Below are positions 1-12,716 of a stretch of DNA of 62,000 bases, piece by piece. Source of the DNA: Neocallimastix lanati (nom. inval.) (lineage: Eukaryota; Neocallimastigomycota; Neocallimastigomycetes; Neocallimastigales; Neocallimastigaceae). The DNA is taken from NCBI GenBank assembly GCA_016946835.1, contig JACVTC010000028.1:227501-289500 (forward strand), given 5' to 3'. The notes beneath the pieces were generated by a model. The model was not told the DNA's origin, did not search any database, and saw nothing but the letters and a program-made list of their open reading frames with translations. Position 1 is the first letter of the stretch. Each line of letters begins with the position of its first letter. A program made the translations under genes and the position numbers.

Positions 1-520
1 AGAGAACTTTTAATTTTATATATATATAAATATATAATCTTAAAATTATTAATATTTTTGCTTATTTCAATAATATTCATTATTAGTATTGTTGTTGTTA
101 GTGGCGTACAATTATGGCTATATTATATAAAATTCTTATTATGGAACAAATCATATATTTTTATATAGTAAACTTTTTTATTATCTTTACTTTTTTTATT
201 CTGAAAATTTTAAAAATTTGTTTTAAATTAAAAATATAAAATAAACTGATTAAACTAAATAAACAAACAAACAAATAAATAAATAAATATAATAAAATCA
301 ATAAAATATTAAATAATATTTCCATAAATTTACCTTTTTTTTTTTTTTTTTTTTTTTATTTATTTTATTGTATTGTATTGTATTGTAATTTATTTTATTT
401 TATTATATTTTATTTTAAGAATAATAAATTAATAATAGTATTTTGTGTTATCAGAAAGCATATAGATTATTCTACGATCAAAAAATTAATATCTAAATAT
501 ATTTAAAAATAAACATCAAT
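1..520. other. AT-rich intergenic sequence
   Basis: No reading frame, RNA gene or repeat family is recognisable. It holds a T tract near 337-358 and a TTTTA/TTGTA-type short tandem array near 361-418, just downstream of the peptidyl-tRNA hydrolase stop codon, so part of it is probably that gene's 3' UTR. Confidence 0.6.
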
Positions 521-1965
521 TTAATTATCAGATTGGTTAAAAATTTCTTCTGCTTTTTTATATGCTAATTCTCTTAATATCTCAATAACTTTGTTAAATA
601 TTTCATTATTTATAGTTAAGAATTCATTTGGTTTGAAAGGTTCTAACACATAATCCCCTACTAGTGAGTAATATATTGCCTTATTTTCTTCAGTTTTTGG
701 GGGTCTATCAATACCGATTTTAATACGATAAAAATTCTATTAAATTTACATACAAATATAAATATATATTTATATAATATTTAATATTTTAAAAAGTTAA
801 ATAATTGCAAAAAAATAATTATCATAAATTAATAAATAAATAAAATAAATAAATAAATAAATAAAATAAATAAATAAATAAATAAAACAAATATAATAAT
901 AATAATATTAATTTAATATGTATTTACATCATCTCCAAGACATTCAATTGTGGATCTTATTCCATTATGACCACTTTTAATCATTAAAAAATATATTCAT
1001 AATATTAAAATAAATTAATAGCTTGTTAGATATGTTAAATTATATGAATTATCAAAAGAGAATGATTTGGGAATAAATAATTACTTTGCACTTCCTTTTT
1101 CTTTTAATTGAATATGACCAAGCTTTTTATCAAGATTATCATGTAATATAATTACATTTTCTTTTGGAATGTTAAATTTTTCAACTATATAACAAATTTC
1201 ATTAATTAATATATATATATATGAATTATTATCATTATTTATTTTTTAATCAACTTTAAATAAAATACTATAAATTATTATAAAAAAAAAATACCTGCTT
1301 TCAATACGCCCTTTCCTGATTCATTTATATAATATTTTGGTTTTAAAAAGTATAATTGAAATGTGATTTTATCTTTTACATCCTGGTTTAAATTTATATT
1401 TACATCATTTTGGTTTAATTGTTCATTATTATTTTCTTTTAAATTTTGATTTTCAATATTATTTTTAGTTATTTCACTAAAACCATTAGAATCATTAGAA
1501 TCATAAGAATCATTAGTACTTTGTTTTATTTTTTTTTCATTATTTTTTCCCTTCTTTTTATTTTTATTTTTATTTTTAACAGGAATATCTTCTTTTTTCA
1601 AAGTATAATTTAATACACTAATTGAACCTCCGTAAGAATTTTTTGTAATCCATTCAGTTCCACCAAATTCTTCTGCTATACGATTTACAAACTTTGAAAA
1701 TAAATATATAAATGTATATACATTTTTAATATTATTGAATTTTTAAACAGAACAAAAAAAAAAAAAAAAATAATTACATATTTTCCAACATTATGTCTTG
1801 TATATTCTAATTTCTTTTCAGGATTTCCAAGACCTACAATCTTTTAAAATTATTTTTATTAATTTTTTTTTTTTTAAAAAATCAGATTTTCGATTAATAG
1901 TATATAATTAAAAATTATTATTTAAAAATTCACATAATACATACTAAGAATTTATTTTTGCACAT
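521..1965 (-). CDS. PTH1: Peptidyl-tRNA hydrolase, Pth1 (bacterial/mitochondrial) type, six exons
   Basis: Hydrolyses the ester bond of peptidyl-tRNA released from stalled ribosomes, recycling tRNA. Exons in minus-strand order are 1965-1945, 1840-1778, 1691-1295, 1184-1085, 973-928 and 736-521; all junctions are GT..AG and phases agree, giving 280 residues. The family signatures appear in order: IVGLGNPE near the N terminus, TRHNVGKY, LKPKYYINESG, VIILHDNLDKKLG, GHNGIRS and FYRIKIGIDRPP. The catalytic Asn (GLGNP), His (TRHN), Asp (HDNLD) and Asn (GHNG) are all present. A Lys/Asn-rich insertion of about 70 residues (exon 3, roughly 1400-1610) separates the second and third motifs; bacterial Pth proteins of about 190 residues lack it. 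The start is the only ATG in phase with GLGNP and leaves a seven-residue first exon. No clear mitochondrial presequence is seen, so a missed upstream exon is possible. Confidence 0.92.
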
Positions 1966-2618
1966 TTCTAAGTACTTTATCCAATATTACGAAGTTCAAT
2001 CACTATTAATAAGCTCAAAAATAAAAAAAATTTTTTTTTAATATTTTTTATTTTTTTTTAACCAATAAAATTTTTGAAAGATAAATTAATTATATGATTA
2101 TAAATAAATAGATAAATAAATAAATAAATAAATAAATAATAAATAATAAATAAATAATAATAAATAATACATAAATAATAATAAATAAATAATAAATAAA
2201 TAAATAATAAATAAATTAGTAAATAATAAATAAATAATAAATAATAAGTAAACCAATAATTACATAAATGGATATTGAGTATTAAATAGGAATAAGTTTA
2301 AATGAAATAATATTATTTTCAATCTTTATGTTAGATAGATATTTAAAGATTATTAAGAAATAAGAGTATATAGATAATAACTATAATATATATATAATAT
2401 GTAATATATATTGATAGAAACCGTTAATAAAATATAAGAAAATATTTAAAAAAAATAAGAATTAATAAAAAAATGAATTTTTTAAATTACTTAAAATAAT
2501 TTTTTTTTTATTATATAATTAATAATAAAGTTACCGAAATTTACAATAAATTAATTAATAATTATTTGTCTTTCTTTTAATATAAAAAAATTTTGATTAA
2601 TATGAAATTTTAAATTCT

Positions 2619-2656
<38 letters not shown>

Positions 2657-3544
2657 AACTTTAAATTATTTAAATTAATATTAAATAGAGACTTTATTAA
2701 ATATGAAATTATATTTATATAAATAAAATTTAAAATTTAATAATAGTAATTAATTTATCATATTTAGAAAAATATAATTTTTTTTTATGTATTTTATATA
2801 TAAGGTTATAATTATAAATAATCCAAAAATAAAAAAAAAATATAAAACTTTATATTCTTCTATTTTTAAACTTTACATATTATAATGATAACTGAGAGTC
2901 TATTAATTTATCATAATAATATTTTTAAAATATATTATTATGATAAAAATATATATGTATCTTATTACCAAAATATTTGCTAATTATAATGTAATTGAAC
3001 TAAAATAAAAAAAAATAGTTAATTTTTTTTATAAGCATATACAATTATTATTATATAAGCTTATTAGAGTATCCTATATTCTGTAATTTTTTTTCATAAT
3101 TATTAATAATTTTACTTTTTTTTTTTTTTAATTCTAAATTATTTTATTATTTTCTTCTTCATGTTTTTAATATAATTCAAAAGTTATTCTTCTTTATTAT
3201 ATTAATATTTTTTATCCTTATTTTATGCTAAAAAAAGAAAATATTATTAATTAAAGAAAAATATTAATAGTTTATTATAAATATATATACATATTAAAAA
3301 ATATTAAAAAAGAATAAAAGAATAATTAAACAATAAAATATCATAATTTGAAAGGAACAGTAGACAGGATTATCCAAATCAATAATAAAAATTAATATAT
3401 ATTACTCATTAAAATTTTTTGAATAATTAAAACTTTTATACAAAGTAAAAAAGACAATTTGGACAAAAAATATATCATATTATTAGTAGTATTTTTTATG
3501 TTATTATTGTTTGGAAAGACGAATGCTAGTTGTTACTTAGAGTG

Positions 3545-3598
<54 letters not shown>

Positions 3599-3697
3599 TA
3601 ATTAATTTATTTTATTTTATAGAAAAAAAGAGAAAATATTTTAAGTAACAGAAATAATATATCAATATTCTTATTCTTATGAATATATGAATATTTT

Positions 3698-3730
<33 letters not shown>

Positions 3731-3934
3731 CGACCAAAAAAAAAAAAAAAAGTATCAGTTATTATTATCTATCAATATATAATAACAATAGAATTATATC
3801 GATTATAGAAAAAAAATAACAAACAATAAATTGTATAACATATTATTATATGTTATTTTATTATTTTGATAATAATATTAAAATTAATAATATAATATAT
3901 TCATCATATACAAACAAACAAAACAAAATAAAAC

Positions 3935-3965
<31 letters not shown>

Positions 3966-4008
3966 AAATTAGATATTTTATTTTTATATTTTATAATTTA
4001 ATTTTAAA
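1966..4008. other. Intergenic region between divergent PTH1 and phosphodiesterase genes
   Basis: Two divergently transcribed genes share this 2 kb, so it should contain both promoters. No specific motif can be supported in such AT-rich DNA. It contains an AAAT/AAT short tandem array (about 2103-2255), T tracts at about 2621-2650 and 3547-3596 (50 T), and A tracts near 3704-3730 and 3938-3962, the last just upstream of the phosphodiesterase ATG. No coding signal was found on either strand. Confidence 0.55.
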
Positions 4009-4345
4009 ATGTCTGAAGTACATATAAATTTACCACCATCAGAATCAAAATCAAATGAAGAAATAGATTTTAAGACTTATTTTATGAATCAAATGAAAAA
4101 AAATGATATAACATGGTAAGAAAAATAATTTAAATATATTAATGAATTTATATTTTATATAATAATTACAAAAAAAAATAAAAAAAATTACAAAATATAC
4201 ATAAAATAAAGAATAAATATTTAATAAAAAAAAAGTCTATATATATAATAAACATTAAATAAAAAAAAAGTCTTGTTGAAAACATTAAAAACAATATATC
4301 AATAATAGTATATATTATATAAATTTAGGAATAAAAAACTATAAT

Positions 4346-4386
<41 letters not shown>

Positions 4387-5297
4387 CATATGATACAAAT
4401 TAAAAAAAAATATTAATTATTTTAAAAAAAAAAAAAAAATTTAAAAGAGGAGAATAATTATATGAATATCTATAAAACTTTGCAAAAATTATTATATATT
4501 TTTTTAATTTATAATTATATATAATAAATTCTATAAACAAATAATTATAATTAAATAAAATTGAAAAAAAATTTTATTTTTTTATATTATTTCTATTAAA
4601 GTAAAATTTTCAAATAATCGTTTTAAGAAAAAACATAAATTATTAATAATAATATTATTATAATTAATATTATTTTAATGAATATATAAATGCTGAAATT
4701 TACTGATATATTTTATCAAACTTTTATATATATATTACTACAAAAAGTAATTGTATATTAGATGAGCAAACATGGAGACGGAAAGAAATCATTAAATTCA
4801 TCCTATATATTTTATTATTCATGGCTGAACCTCTCGGATATTATGGATTAAAGGATACGATATATTGTAATATAACTTCGTGTAATTATAAAATTTTGAT
4901 TGATATATTGTTATTTGGACTTTTAGCAATTATACCCTTTGGTATTTCAATATGGTGTTCATATCAACCTTTTTTTTTAAATAAAACGTTCTCATGGATT
5001 TTTATTTCAGAAGTATTACTATTGTTAAATATTATTTTACGTTCAAAGCTAGTATTTAAATATGACGATATATCTGCAATTTCAGTTATTTCATATTTCT
5101 TGGTTCAATTATATACAACTCATAGTCATATTTTTATAATTCCTAGTGTAAATTTATGTTTATTAATAATTTATGTAATTATATATAATTCATCAATATT
5201 TAATAATGATAATTTTGTATTATCGTATACAAAAACGTTCTTTCCAATTTATTTGGTAATGATATATTTTATAAATAAATATAACACAAAATAATCA

Positions 5298-5328
<31 letters not shown>

Positions 5329-5877
5329 ATAAACATAAAAACAAAAAAATAAACTTATTATATAGAGATTATTTTACAAATTAAATATATATGTAAAAAT
5401 ATTATATCAAGATAATATTAATCTAAATTTATAAAAATTATTAATGTATAAATACAGATCTTTATAACCGTTATTAATGTTATATCGAAATTAGGTAAAT
5501 ATATGAATATTCAATTTTATGATATTTTTAAAATATATATAATTTTATTTTTTTTTTTTTTTTTTTTTTTTTTATTAATATTATTATTATTATTTTCTTA
5601 ATTAAATTTATATTTAATCGCTGTTAATAGATTTACAAAAAAATGACCGTAGTACCAATAAATTAGTGATTAATACAAATGTTAAAAAGAATTATGATCA
5701 ATGTAATACACCGGTCGAAAAGGCAATGTATATTTGTAGAGTAGTAATGGAAACACCTCAAATAGAACAGCAAGATCTTATGTTATTGGATAAATTTCAA
5801 GCATCATTACTACAAAAGATTATGAAGGAGACTAGTATTATTAATGAGAAAGTAAGTTTAATATCCCAAATAATAAT

Positions 5878-5946
<69 letters not shown>

Positions 5947-7850
5947 AAAATACAAATCAAAAAAAAAAAAAAAATAGTAATAAATACAAAAATTATTTGA
6001 TAATAATATTTATAGAATTAATACTAATATTAATAAATTAATTTATTATATATATATATATATATTTTTTTTAAAATAAAAAACTTCATGAATATTATAA
6101 TATTTATATATATCTATATATAATAGAAGGATACAAAACCAATGGTACAGAAATATTCAATTGAAAACACTGCTGTTATTACTGATCTAAATGATGATGA
6201 TCACCATAATGATATACCAAAGGTTGATGTTGTTGATAATGAAACATTAAATAAATTATTTAATAATATTGATAGTTGGGATTGGAATGTATTTGAATAT
6301 GCAAAAGTTGTCAATAATCCATTATATTACTTAACAAGATATATGTTTGAACGAGAAAATCTGTTTTCTGAATTGAATATTCCTGAAAAAGAATTTAATA
6401 GATTTATATACTTAATTGAAAAAGGATATCATGATTTACCATTCCATAACAAAATTCATGCTACCGATGTTTTACATGGTATGAATTATCTTGTAAAAAA
6501 TCCAAAAATTAAATCTATGTGCAGTACTGTTGATATTATGTGTTGTTATATTGCAGCTATAATTCATGGTAAATTCATAAAAAAAAAAAAAATAATTTTT
6601 TAATTTTTTTAATTTTTACTAAATTTTTAATTATTTTTAAATATAAATGTAATATATTTTCTTATTAATATAATTTAAATATAAAAAAATTAATATTAAA
6701 TAATCTTATTTTTTTTTATTATTACTTATATATTTAATAGATTATGATCATCCAGGTTATAGTAATGTTGTAAGTATTAAAATTAGATAAAAAAAATTCA
6801 TAATGTTATAAAATACAATAATATTATTTTTATAAAGAATGTATAATAATGACTTATATATTTCTTTTTATATTTTTTTTAATATAAAATAAAATTTAAC
6901 TAAAAGTATTTGATTAATATTCAAGATGAAATGTCAATTCTCTATAATGATCAGCGTGTATTAGAAAATCATCACTTAGCCAAAGCTTGGGAACTTTTAT
7001 TAAAACCAGAAAATAATTTCTTGAAGAACTTTGATAAAAAAGAATTTTTGAAAATAAGAAAATTAATTATTGAGCTTGTTTTAGCTACAGATCTTTCACA
7101 ACATAATCAACTTCTAAGCTCATTTAAGGATAAGGTAAATAAATATAATAGTATAAAAAATACAATTATTTATTTATTATTATTTCAAAAATTTGAAATA
7201 ATTTTTCATATTATTAATTTAAAAAATATATTATTTTAGATTATGAATAATCCAGACTTAGTTATTGATGATGATGCCAAGGAATTAATTCTTAAGATTA
7301 TTATTAAGGTGAACAACAAATTAAAATAAAATACTCAATTTTTTTATTTTATAGCTATTTTTTTTTTTAAAATATAATTAATTGTTTCTAAATAATATCT
7401 CTTTTATCTTTTTATTATTATTATTATTATTATTAATTAATTGAAATTGGCAATAATACTAATAATTTAAACTAAATATAAATTATAATAATTATTATGT
7501 AAATTAATACATAGTTTGCTGATGTTTCCAATACTTCTAAAACATGGAATTTATATACATATTGGATTGAGAGAATTATGACTGAATTCTATAGACAAGG
7601 GGATCATGAAAAGGAACATGGAATACCTGTGACCAAGAATTTCGATCGAAATGATGAAAATGCACCGCTTTGTCAAATTAACTTTATTAAATTTATCTGT
7701 GAGCCAATAAATAAAGTGATTGTTACTTATCTGCAGGATAAAATATTTGAAAAGAACATAACTTATAACTTTAAGAGGTTGGAAAAACTTGAAAGTTTGA
7801 AACTATTAAAAGTTTGTGAAAAAGATTCTGATGTGACATATGATGAATAA
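4009..7850 (+). CDS. Membrane-anchored class I 3',5'-cyclic nucleotide phosphodiesterase, nine exons
   Basis: Predicted to hydrolyse cAMP and/or cGMP at a membrane. Exons: 4009-4115, 4748-5255, 5458-5494, 5631-5851, 6127-6568, 6741-6769, 6907-7134, 7240-7308, 7515-7850. All junctions are GT..AG and phases agree, giving 658 residues. About six hydrophobic helices lie at residues 50-68, 84-106, 118-137, 143-160, 164-183 and 199-216; the last is built across the 5255/5458 splice. The catalytic domain (about 320-630) has HNKIHATDVLHG (near residue 398), IIHDYDHPGYSN across the 6568/6741 splice, VLENHHLA, FADVSNTSKTW (near 548), EFYRQGDHE and the invariant Gln in QINFIKF (near 601), so the metal-binding His/His/Asp/Asp set is complete. 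If the intron at 5256-5457 is retained, translation stops at 5294 after the membrane part alone. Substrate choice cannot be read from the sequence. Confidence 0.88.
4347..4386. repeat. 40-base T homopolymer in phosphodiesterase intron 1
   Basis: Uninterrupted T run inside the 632-base first intron, the longest intron of this gene. Such tracts recur in nearly every intron and intergenic stretch of the window. Confidence 0.9.
5871..5943. repeat. (AAT)n/(ATT)n inverted microsatellite in phosphodiesterase intron 4
   Basis: An AAT array runs directly into its own inverse complement ATT array, so the transcript could fold into a long A-U hairpin right after the donor at 5852. Read through, it encodes only poly-isoleucine. 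Confidence 0.85.
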
Positions 7851-8040
7851 TAAAAATTTTATCATTTAAAATTTTTAAATATTAAAAAAAAAAAAAAAAA
7901 AAAAAAATACTAATATTAATACTAATAATACTAATAATAATTATAATTAATATATATATTTAATTTTTTTTCTAAAAACATTTTTATAAACCTAAACATT
8001 AAAAAAACATAACCAATAAAACTAATTAGTAATTAATTAA

Positions 8041-8092
<52 letters not shown>

Positions 8093-8697
8093 AAACATTT
8101 TAATATATATTACATAAAAATAGATGAAATAGACTTTTTTTTTAATTATTTTTTTATTATCGATTTTTTTTTATTTTTTTTTTTTTTTTTTTATTTTTTT
8201 ATATCTAATATTTTCTTTTCTTTTTTTCTATTTTTAATATTTTTTTTATGTTAAAATCTATAATTTTTATATCATTGCTTGTCAATATTAGATTATATAT
8301 ATTTATATATATATATATAAAAGTATATAATAATAAAAAATATTTAAAAAAATAAAATAAAATAAAATAAAATAAAAATAAAAATAAAAATTAAAATTAT
8401 ATTTATTATGTATCTTTCATTTCATATTAATGTATTTAAATAATAAATTAATTTTATTTATTATATTACCATTTATTATATATAATATTATAATATTAGT
8501 TATATTTGATAAATATTTAATATTTAATTAAATTTCTTTATAAAGAATTCAAAAGATGTTGGTCTTATAATAAATATTTAATGTATGTATAACTACAATA
8601 ATAACAACAATAATAATAATAATAATTTAATAATTTAAGAAATAAAAAAAAAATTATTTTATTATAGTTATTTAATATTATTATTTCTTTTTGATTA

Positions 8698-8764
<67 letters not shown>

Positions 8765-8978
8765 TTTTTTTTTTTTTATTTTTTATATTTTACAAGAATA
8801 AAATAATATATATACATTATATAATAATAATTTATTCAAATATACATTATGTACGATTCATATACTATTTTTGTTATTAAAATATTATTATAATATTATT
8901 GTATCAATATAATTAAGAATTTTTTTTTTTTTTTTCTATTTGGTGTTATTTATTTTTTACTAAAGAATTTTATAAAAA

Positions 8979-9017
<39 letters not shown>

Positions 9018-9135
9018 ATAGTATACAATACATAATTATTACAATAACTTAGTAGTTAATTTTATATTATTTTGTTTTGATTTTTTGTTTTTAATTTTCA
9101 AATTATTGGATTTATTATTATTATTATTATTATTA

Positions 9136-9168
<33 letters not shown>

Positions 9169-9522
9169 CCTGCGACTGTGGTAAATGAATATAAATTATT
9201 TAATATATTTTGATTATTATTTTTATTTTTATTTTTTTTTTCCAATTTTTTAATTTTTATTATATTTTGTTATTATTATTATTTTTACAATTTTTATATT
9301 ATATTGTTTTAATCATTTAATATATCTTTTTATATTATTTTAATTTTTTTTTATAAAATAGAAATTTAAGAATAACGATATTTCCATATTAAATATATAG
9401 AGAAAATTATTATATAAATTGAGAGGATACTTAATATGATTTTAAAGACAAATTTTAATATTCCGTAAATATTAATATTTTTATTATTAGGATAGGTATT
9501 AAAATATTTTGTATCCATTTTT
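7851..9522. other. Intergenic region between convergent phosphodiesterase and cyclin genes
   Basis: Contains (TA)n near 8047-8080, a pure TTA array at about 8700-8764 and T tracts near 8983-9016 and 9140-9167. A Lys/Asn-rich frame at 9039-9245 (-) is driven by homopolymers and is not accepted as a gene. Confidence 0.55.
8700..8764. repeat. (TTA)n microsatellite
   Basis: About 21 uninterrupted TTA triplets in intergenic DNA. Confidence 0.9.
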
Positions 9523-9794
9523 TTAGTTAATGTATGTATATATATCTGAATAAGAAAGAGAAAATGGTATTGATCCCCAAACTCTCATTTTTTGAAGACA
9601 TAAAACAAAATCAAGGTAGGATAAAAATTCATCAAATTTTTTTTGAGATATGAACAATTGAAAATTCATCTTGTATATAAAAAATATATAATAATATGAT
9701 ATTTTATTATTAAAATTTATGAAATAATTTATGAAATAATTAATTAATTTATTATTATTATTATTATTATTAACTACTAACTATATATATATAT

Positions 9795-9843
<49 letters not shown>

Positions 9844-12163
9844 TATGTTTAAAAATACAATATACTTACAATAGATAAAAATCGTCTTTCCAATTCATTA
9901 ATATCTTCTAAAGAATAACGTCCCTCGGTAAATTCAGACCAATTTAAATTTGTATAAGTAGCATCATACAATAATTTATCTGAAACAATAATAGATGCTA
10001 AAAATGTAGGTATGACATAAGATCTATATCTATCTGAAAGTATATAACAACTTGATAAATAACTAAAATTTTTTGAAAGATTTTCGGTTTTTAATATATT
10101 ATTAAATTGTATATTATGTCTTCTATGTCTATGCTGATGATATAGAAGTTCTCTTTGTTCATTATCGTCTTCTTTATCCTCATTACTATCATCCTCATTA
10201 TTTTTATTATTTTCTTCTACTTCTTCATCATTATTACTATTATTATTACTATTATAATCTTCTTTATTTTTATTTTTAGCATTTAAAAGTTCGTTCTCAT
10301 TTTCATCCATTCTAATTTCATGGTTTTCATTATCTTCTGAATTATAATTGTTTTTATTTGTTATAATATTATTTTTAACATTTTTATTCAAATCATCATC
10401 ATCTTTTTTTTTTAAAAAACATAAATGAATAAATATATAAATATATAAATATATAAATATATAAATATATAAATATATAAATATATAAATATATAAATAT
10501 ATAAATATATAAATATATAAATATATAAATATATAAATAAATAAATATATATATTTGTATATATGTAAATAAGTAAATAAAAAAATAATAAATAAATAAG
10601 AAAATAAATAATTAAATAAATAATTAAAAAATATAAGTAAATAAGAAATCAAAAGTAATATTAATATATATTCAAATATATTAATAATAAAAAAAAAAAT
10701 TGACATTATGAAACACTATATATGATATAAAAATATATGAAAAATAATAGTTATAAAATTACCATTAATATTAGTACGAGAAGGAGAAGGGGAAGGATAT
10801 TGATTTATAATTGAATTTATAGTATTATTTGTATATAATTCTAATGTTAATTTTGAATCTGTCGATGAAGTTCTGCTCATATTCGATGAAGTTTGAATTC
10901 TTGATTGAAATGTGGATAAGAACTCAGTTTATAATATTGGCGATGGCGTTGTATCATTAGTTTCACTATTGGATAGTAATGAGGTGCTATTTTGAATTGA
11001 TAAGTCTGATGAGACTTCACTATATGGTGATTTATTTGAGGTATACAAATTGTTTGATTATTATTACTTGATAAAATCTCTATTGTTTTACCATCAGATT
11101 GAATTTCTTCCTTCATATCTATATTTTCTTGGGAAGGAGTTCCTTGATCTGTTAATACATCAGTACTTTCTGTACATATACTTTCACTATTTTTATTACT
11201 ATTCTTTCCTTTTTTTTTTTTTCTTTTTATTTGATTTTTTTTTGGAAGATATAGGCCAATCTGATATATATTTCTGAACCTTATGCTCTCTATGCTTTCG
11301 TTTGCTTTTTTCTAAATGTTTATAGCTATAAATAAAATACAAACTAACAATAAAAGTTGTTAAACTTAATTGTGTTTTTTTAATAATTTTTCTAATAAGA
11401 TAAAATGATTCTTCATTTTCATGATGGCAATATTCTTCAAAATTAAAAGAATAACTTTTATTTTTTTTTATAGAACCTGAATTTGAAGGAGGTTGAAATT
11501 TAGTAAATTTAATTTCTTTGGTGTCATCATCATTATTTGTATTTTTTTTTTTTTGAGCAATATTTTGATTTTCTTCTAGTTCTTTTATTAATAGTTTCTT
11601 TTTTCAAATTTGGATTTTTATTAATACAATTTGAAGTCGTTCTTTCATTCGAACTTTCGTTTTTCATGATTAAATCTTCATTAATATTGTTCAATGCTGC
11701 TAAACGTCTATCTGATTCATTAATTGATTCATAGAGACTATTTTCTCCTGTAATTAATGAAGTAATTAAATTAGCTGTCAAGTCTACCAAATTAATAGGA
11801 ATATCTATAAAATCATCTACTTCATTTATTTCCTTATTTCTTAAATTCGATATAAATTGTCTATATTCTCCAAGAGGGTCACTTAACTTATATGTATATA
11901 TATTTTAAAAAAGGTATATTAAAAGTATTAAAAAGAAAGTAGAAAAATAAAAAAAGAAAAGGTCAATTTTATTCCATTCAATATTTCCATATTTAAATTC
12001 AGATAATACTTAATAATTCAATTAAAAGTTTAAATATTTATTTTTAAATATTTTAAGAATAATTTACTTGTTTTCCCAATTTCCAAAATAATACATCTTT
12101 TTCTCGTTCCCTTTGTTCTTTACGAATTTCTTTCCTATATTTTTTATTTCCTTTTCTTCCCAT
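9523..12163 (-). CDS. Pcl/Pho80-type cyclin with split cyclin box and broken upstream reading frame
   Basis: Likely partner of a cyclin-dependent kinase. The downstream part is intact: exons 10880-10763, 10402-9870 and 9669-9523 join in phase and would give 265 residues from an internal ATG at 10880. They carry the second half of a cyclin box (FLASIIVSDKLLYDATY, then SLEDINELERRFLSIMNFQ and LFISQKKFDEFLSYL), with the usual LE-x2-FL-x2-(L/M)(D/N)(F/W)-x-LF pattern. The first cyclin helix (SFYLIRKIIKKTQLSLTTFI, VSLYFIY) lies upstream near 11310-11430, and an apparent start exon at 12163-12068 (MGRKGNKKYRKEIRKEQRER) splices to 11886. Between them the frame breaks three times: a 13-T run (A on the coding strand) at 11542-11554, a trinucleotide array near 11055-11070 and a TAA at 10929-10931. 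Ser/Thr/Asn-rich sequence of several hundred residues would separate the two box halves. This is either one cyclin with assembly indels or a decaying gene; the cyclin call is firmer than the full model. Confidence 0.62.
10436..10548. repeat. 8-bp tandem array in cyclin intron
   Basis: About 13 copies of AAATATAT within the intron between cyclin exons 10763-10880 and 9870-10402. Read through on the minus strand it gives a Tyr/Ile/Leu/Phe repeat that mimics a membrane segment but is not part of the protein. Confidence 0.9.
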
Positions 12164-12684
12164 TTCTATATATATGTAGTATACAATTTATCAAAATTTT
12201 TTCAATTTTATAAATGATTTTTATATTAAATGATGAATTAAACACTTTACGTTGTATTTTATTAAATGAAGAATATATATATATCAAGGAAAATATAAAA
12301 AATATCACATTATTGTGAAAAAAAAAAGAATATATACTTCAATAATTATAACTTCAAAGATTTGTTTCAATAATATTATATATATGTAATATTGTAATTG
12401 ATATAAATTATACATAAATAAAATTTAATATTATAATAAATAAAATTAAACTTTAATTTATTATAAATATATATTATTATTATTATGACATTATTTTTCA
12501 ATTATTACATCAAACTTTAACATTTTCTTATAAATACATTGAACTGAAATTTACTATGGAAGAGAAATATGTAAAAATGAAAAAGAAATTATATAAGAAT
12601 ATTAAAATAAAATTTAAAGATTCATGATTAATCATTTACAGAAACATATGATATTTACATTATTACCATCTTACTTTAATTTAT

Positions 12685-12716
<32 letters not shown>

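Noticed and set aside
4821-5294. Stand-alone 157-residue membrane protein
   Set aside because: Exon phases extend it upstream to an ATG at 4009 and splice it at 5255 into the phosphodiesterase, so it is treated as that protein's N-terminal domain. The stop at 5294 lies in the intron.
9039-9245. 68-residue Lys/Asn-rich minus-strand frame
   Set aside because: Composition is set by T tracts and a TTA array; no conserved motif or neighbouring exon.
9849-10706. 285-residue protein with a long Tyr/Ile/Leu repeat at its N terminus
   Set aside because: The repeat is an 8-bp AAATATAT array inside an intron. Only the part from 10402 downward belongs to the cyclin exon.
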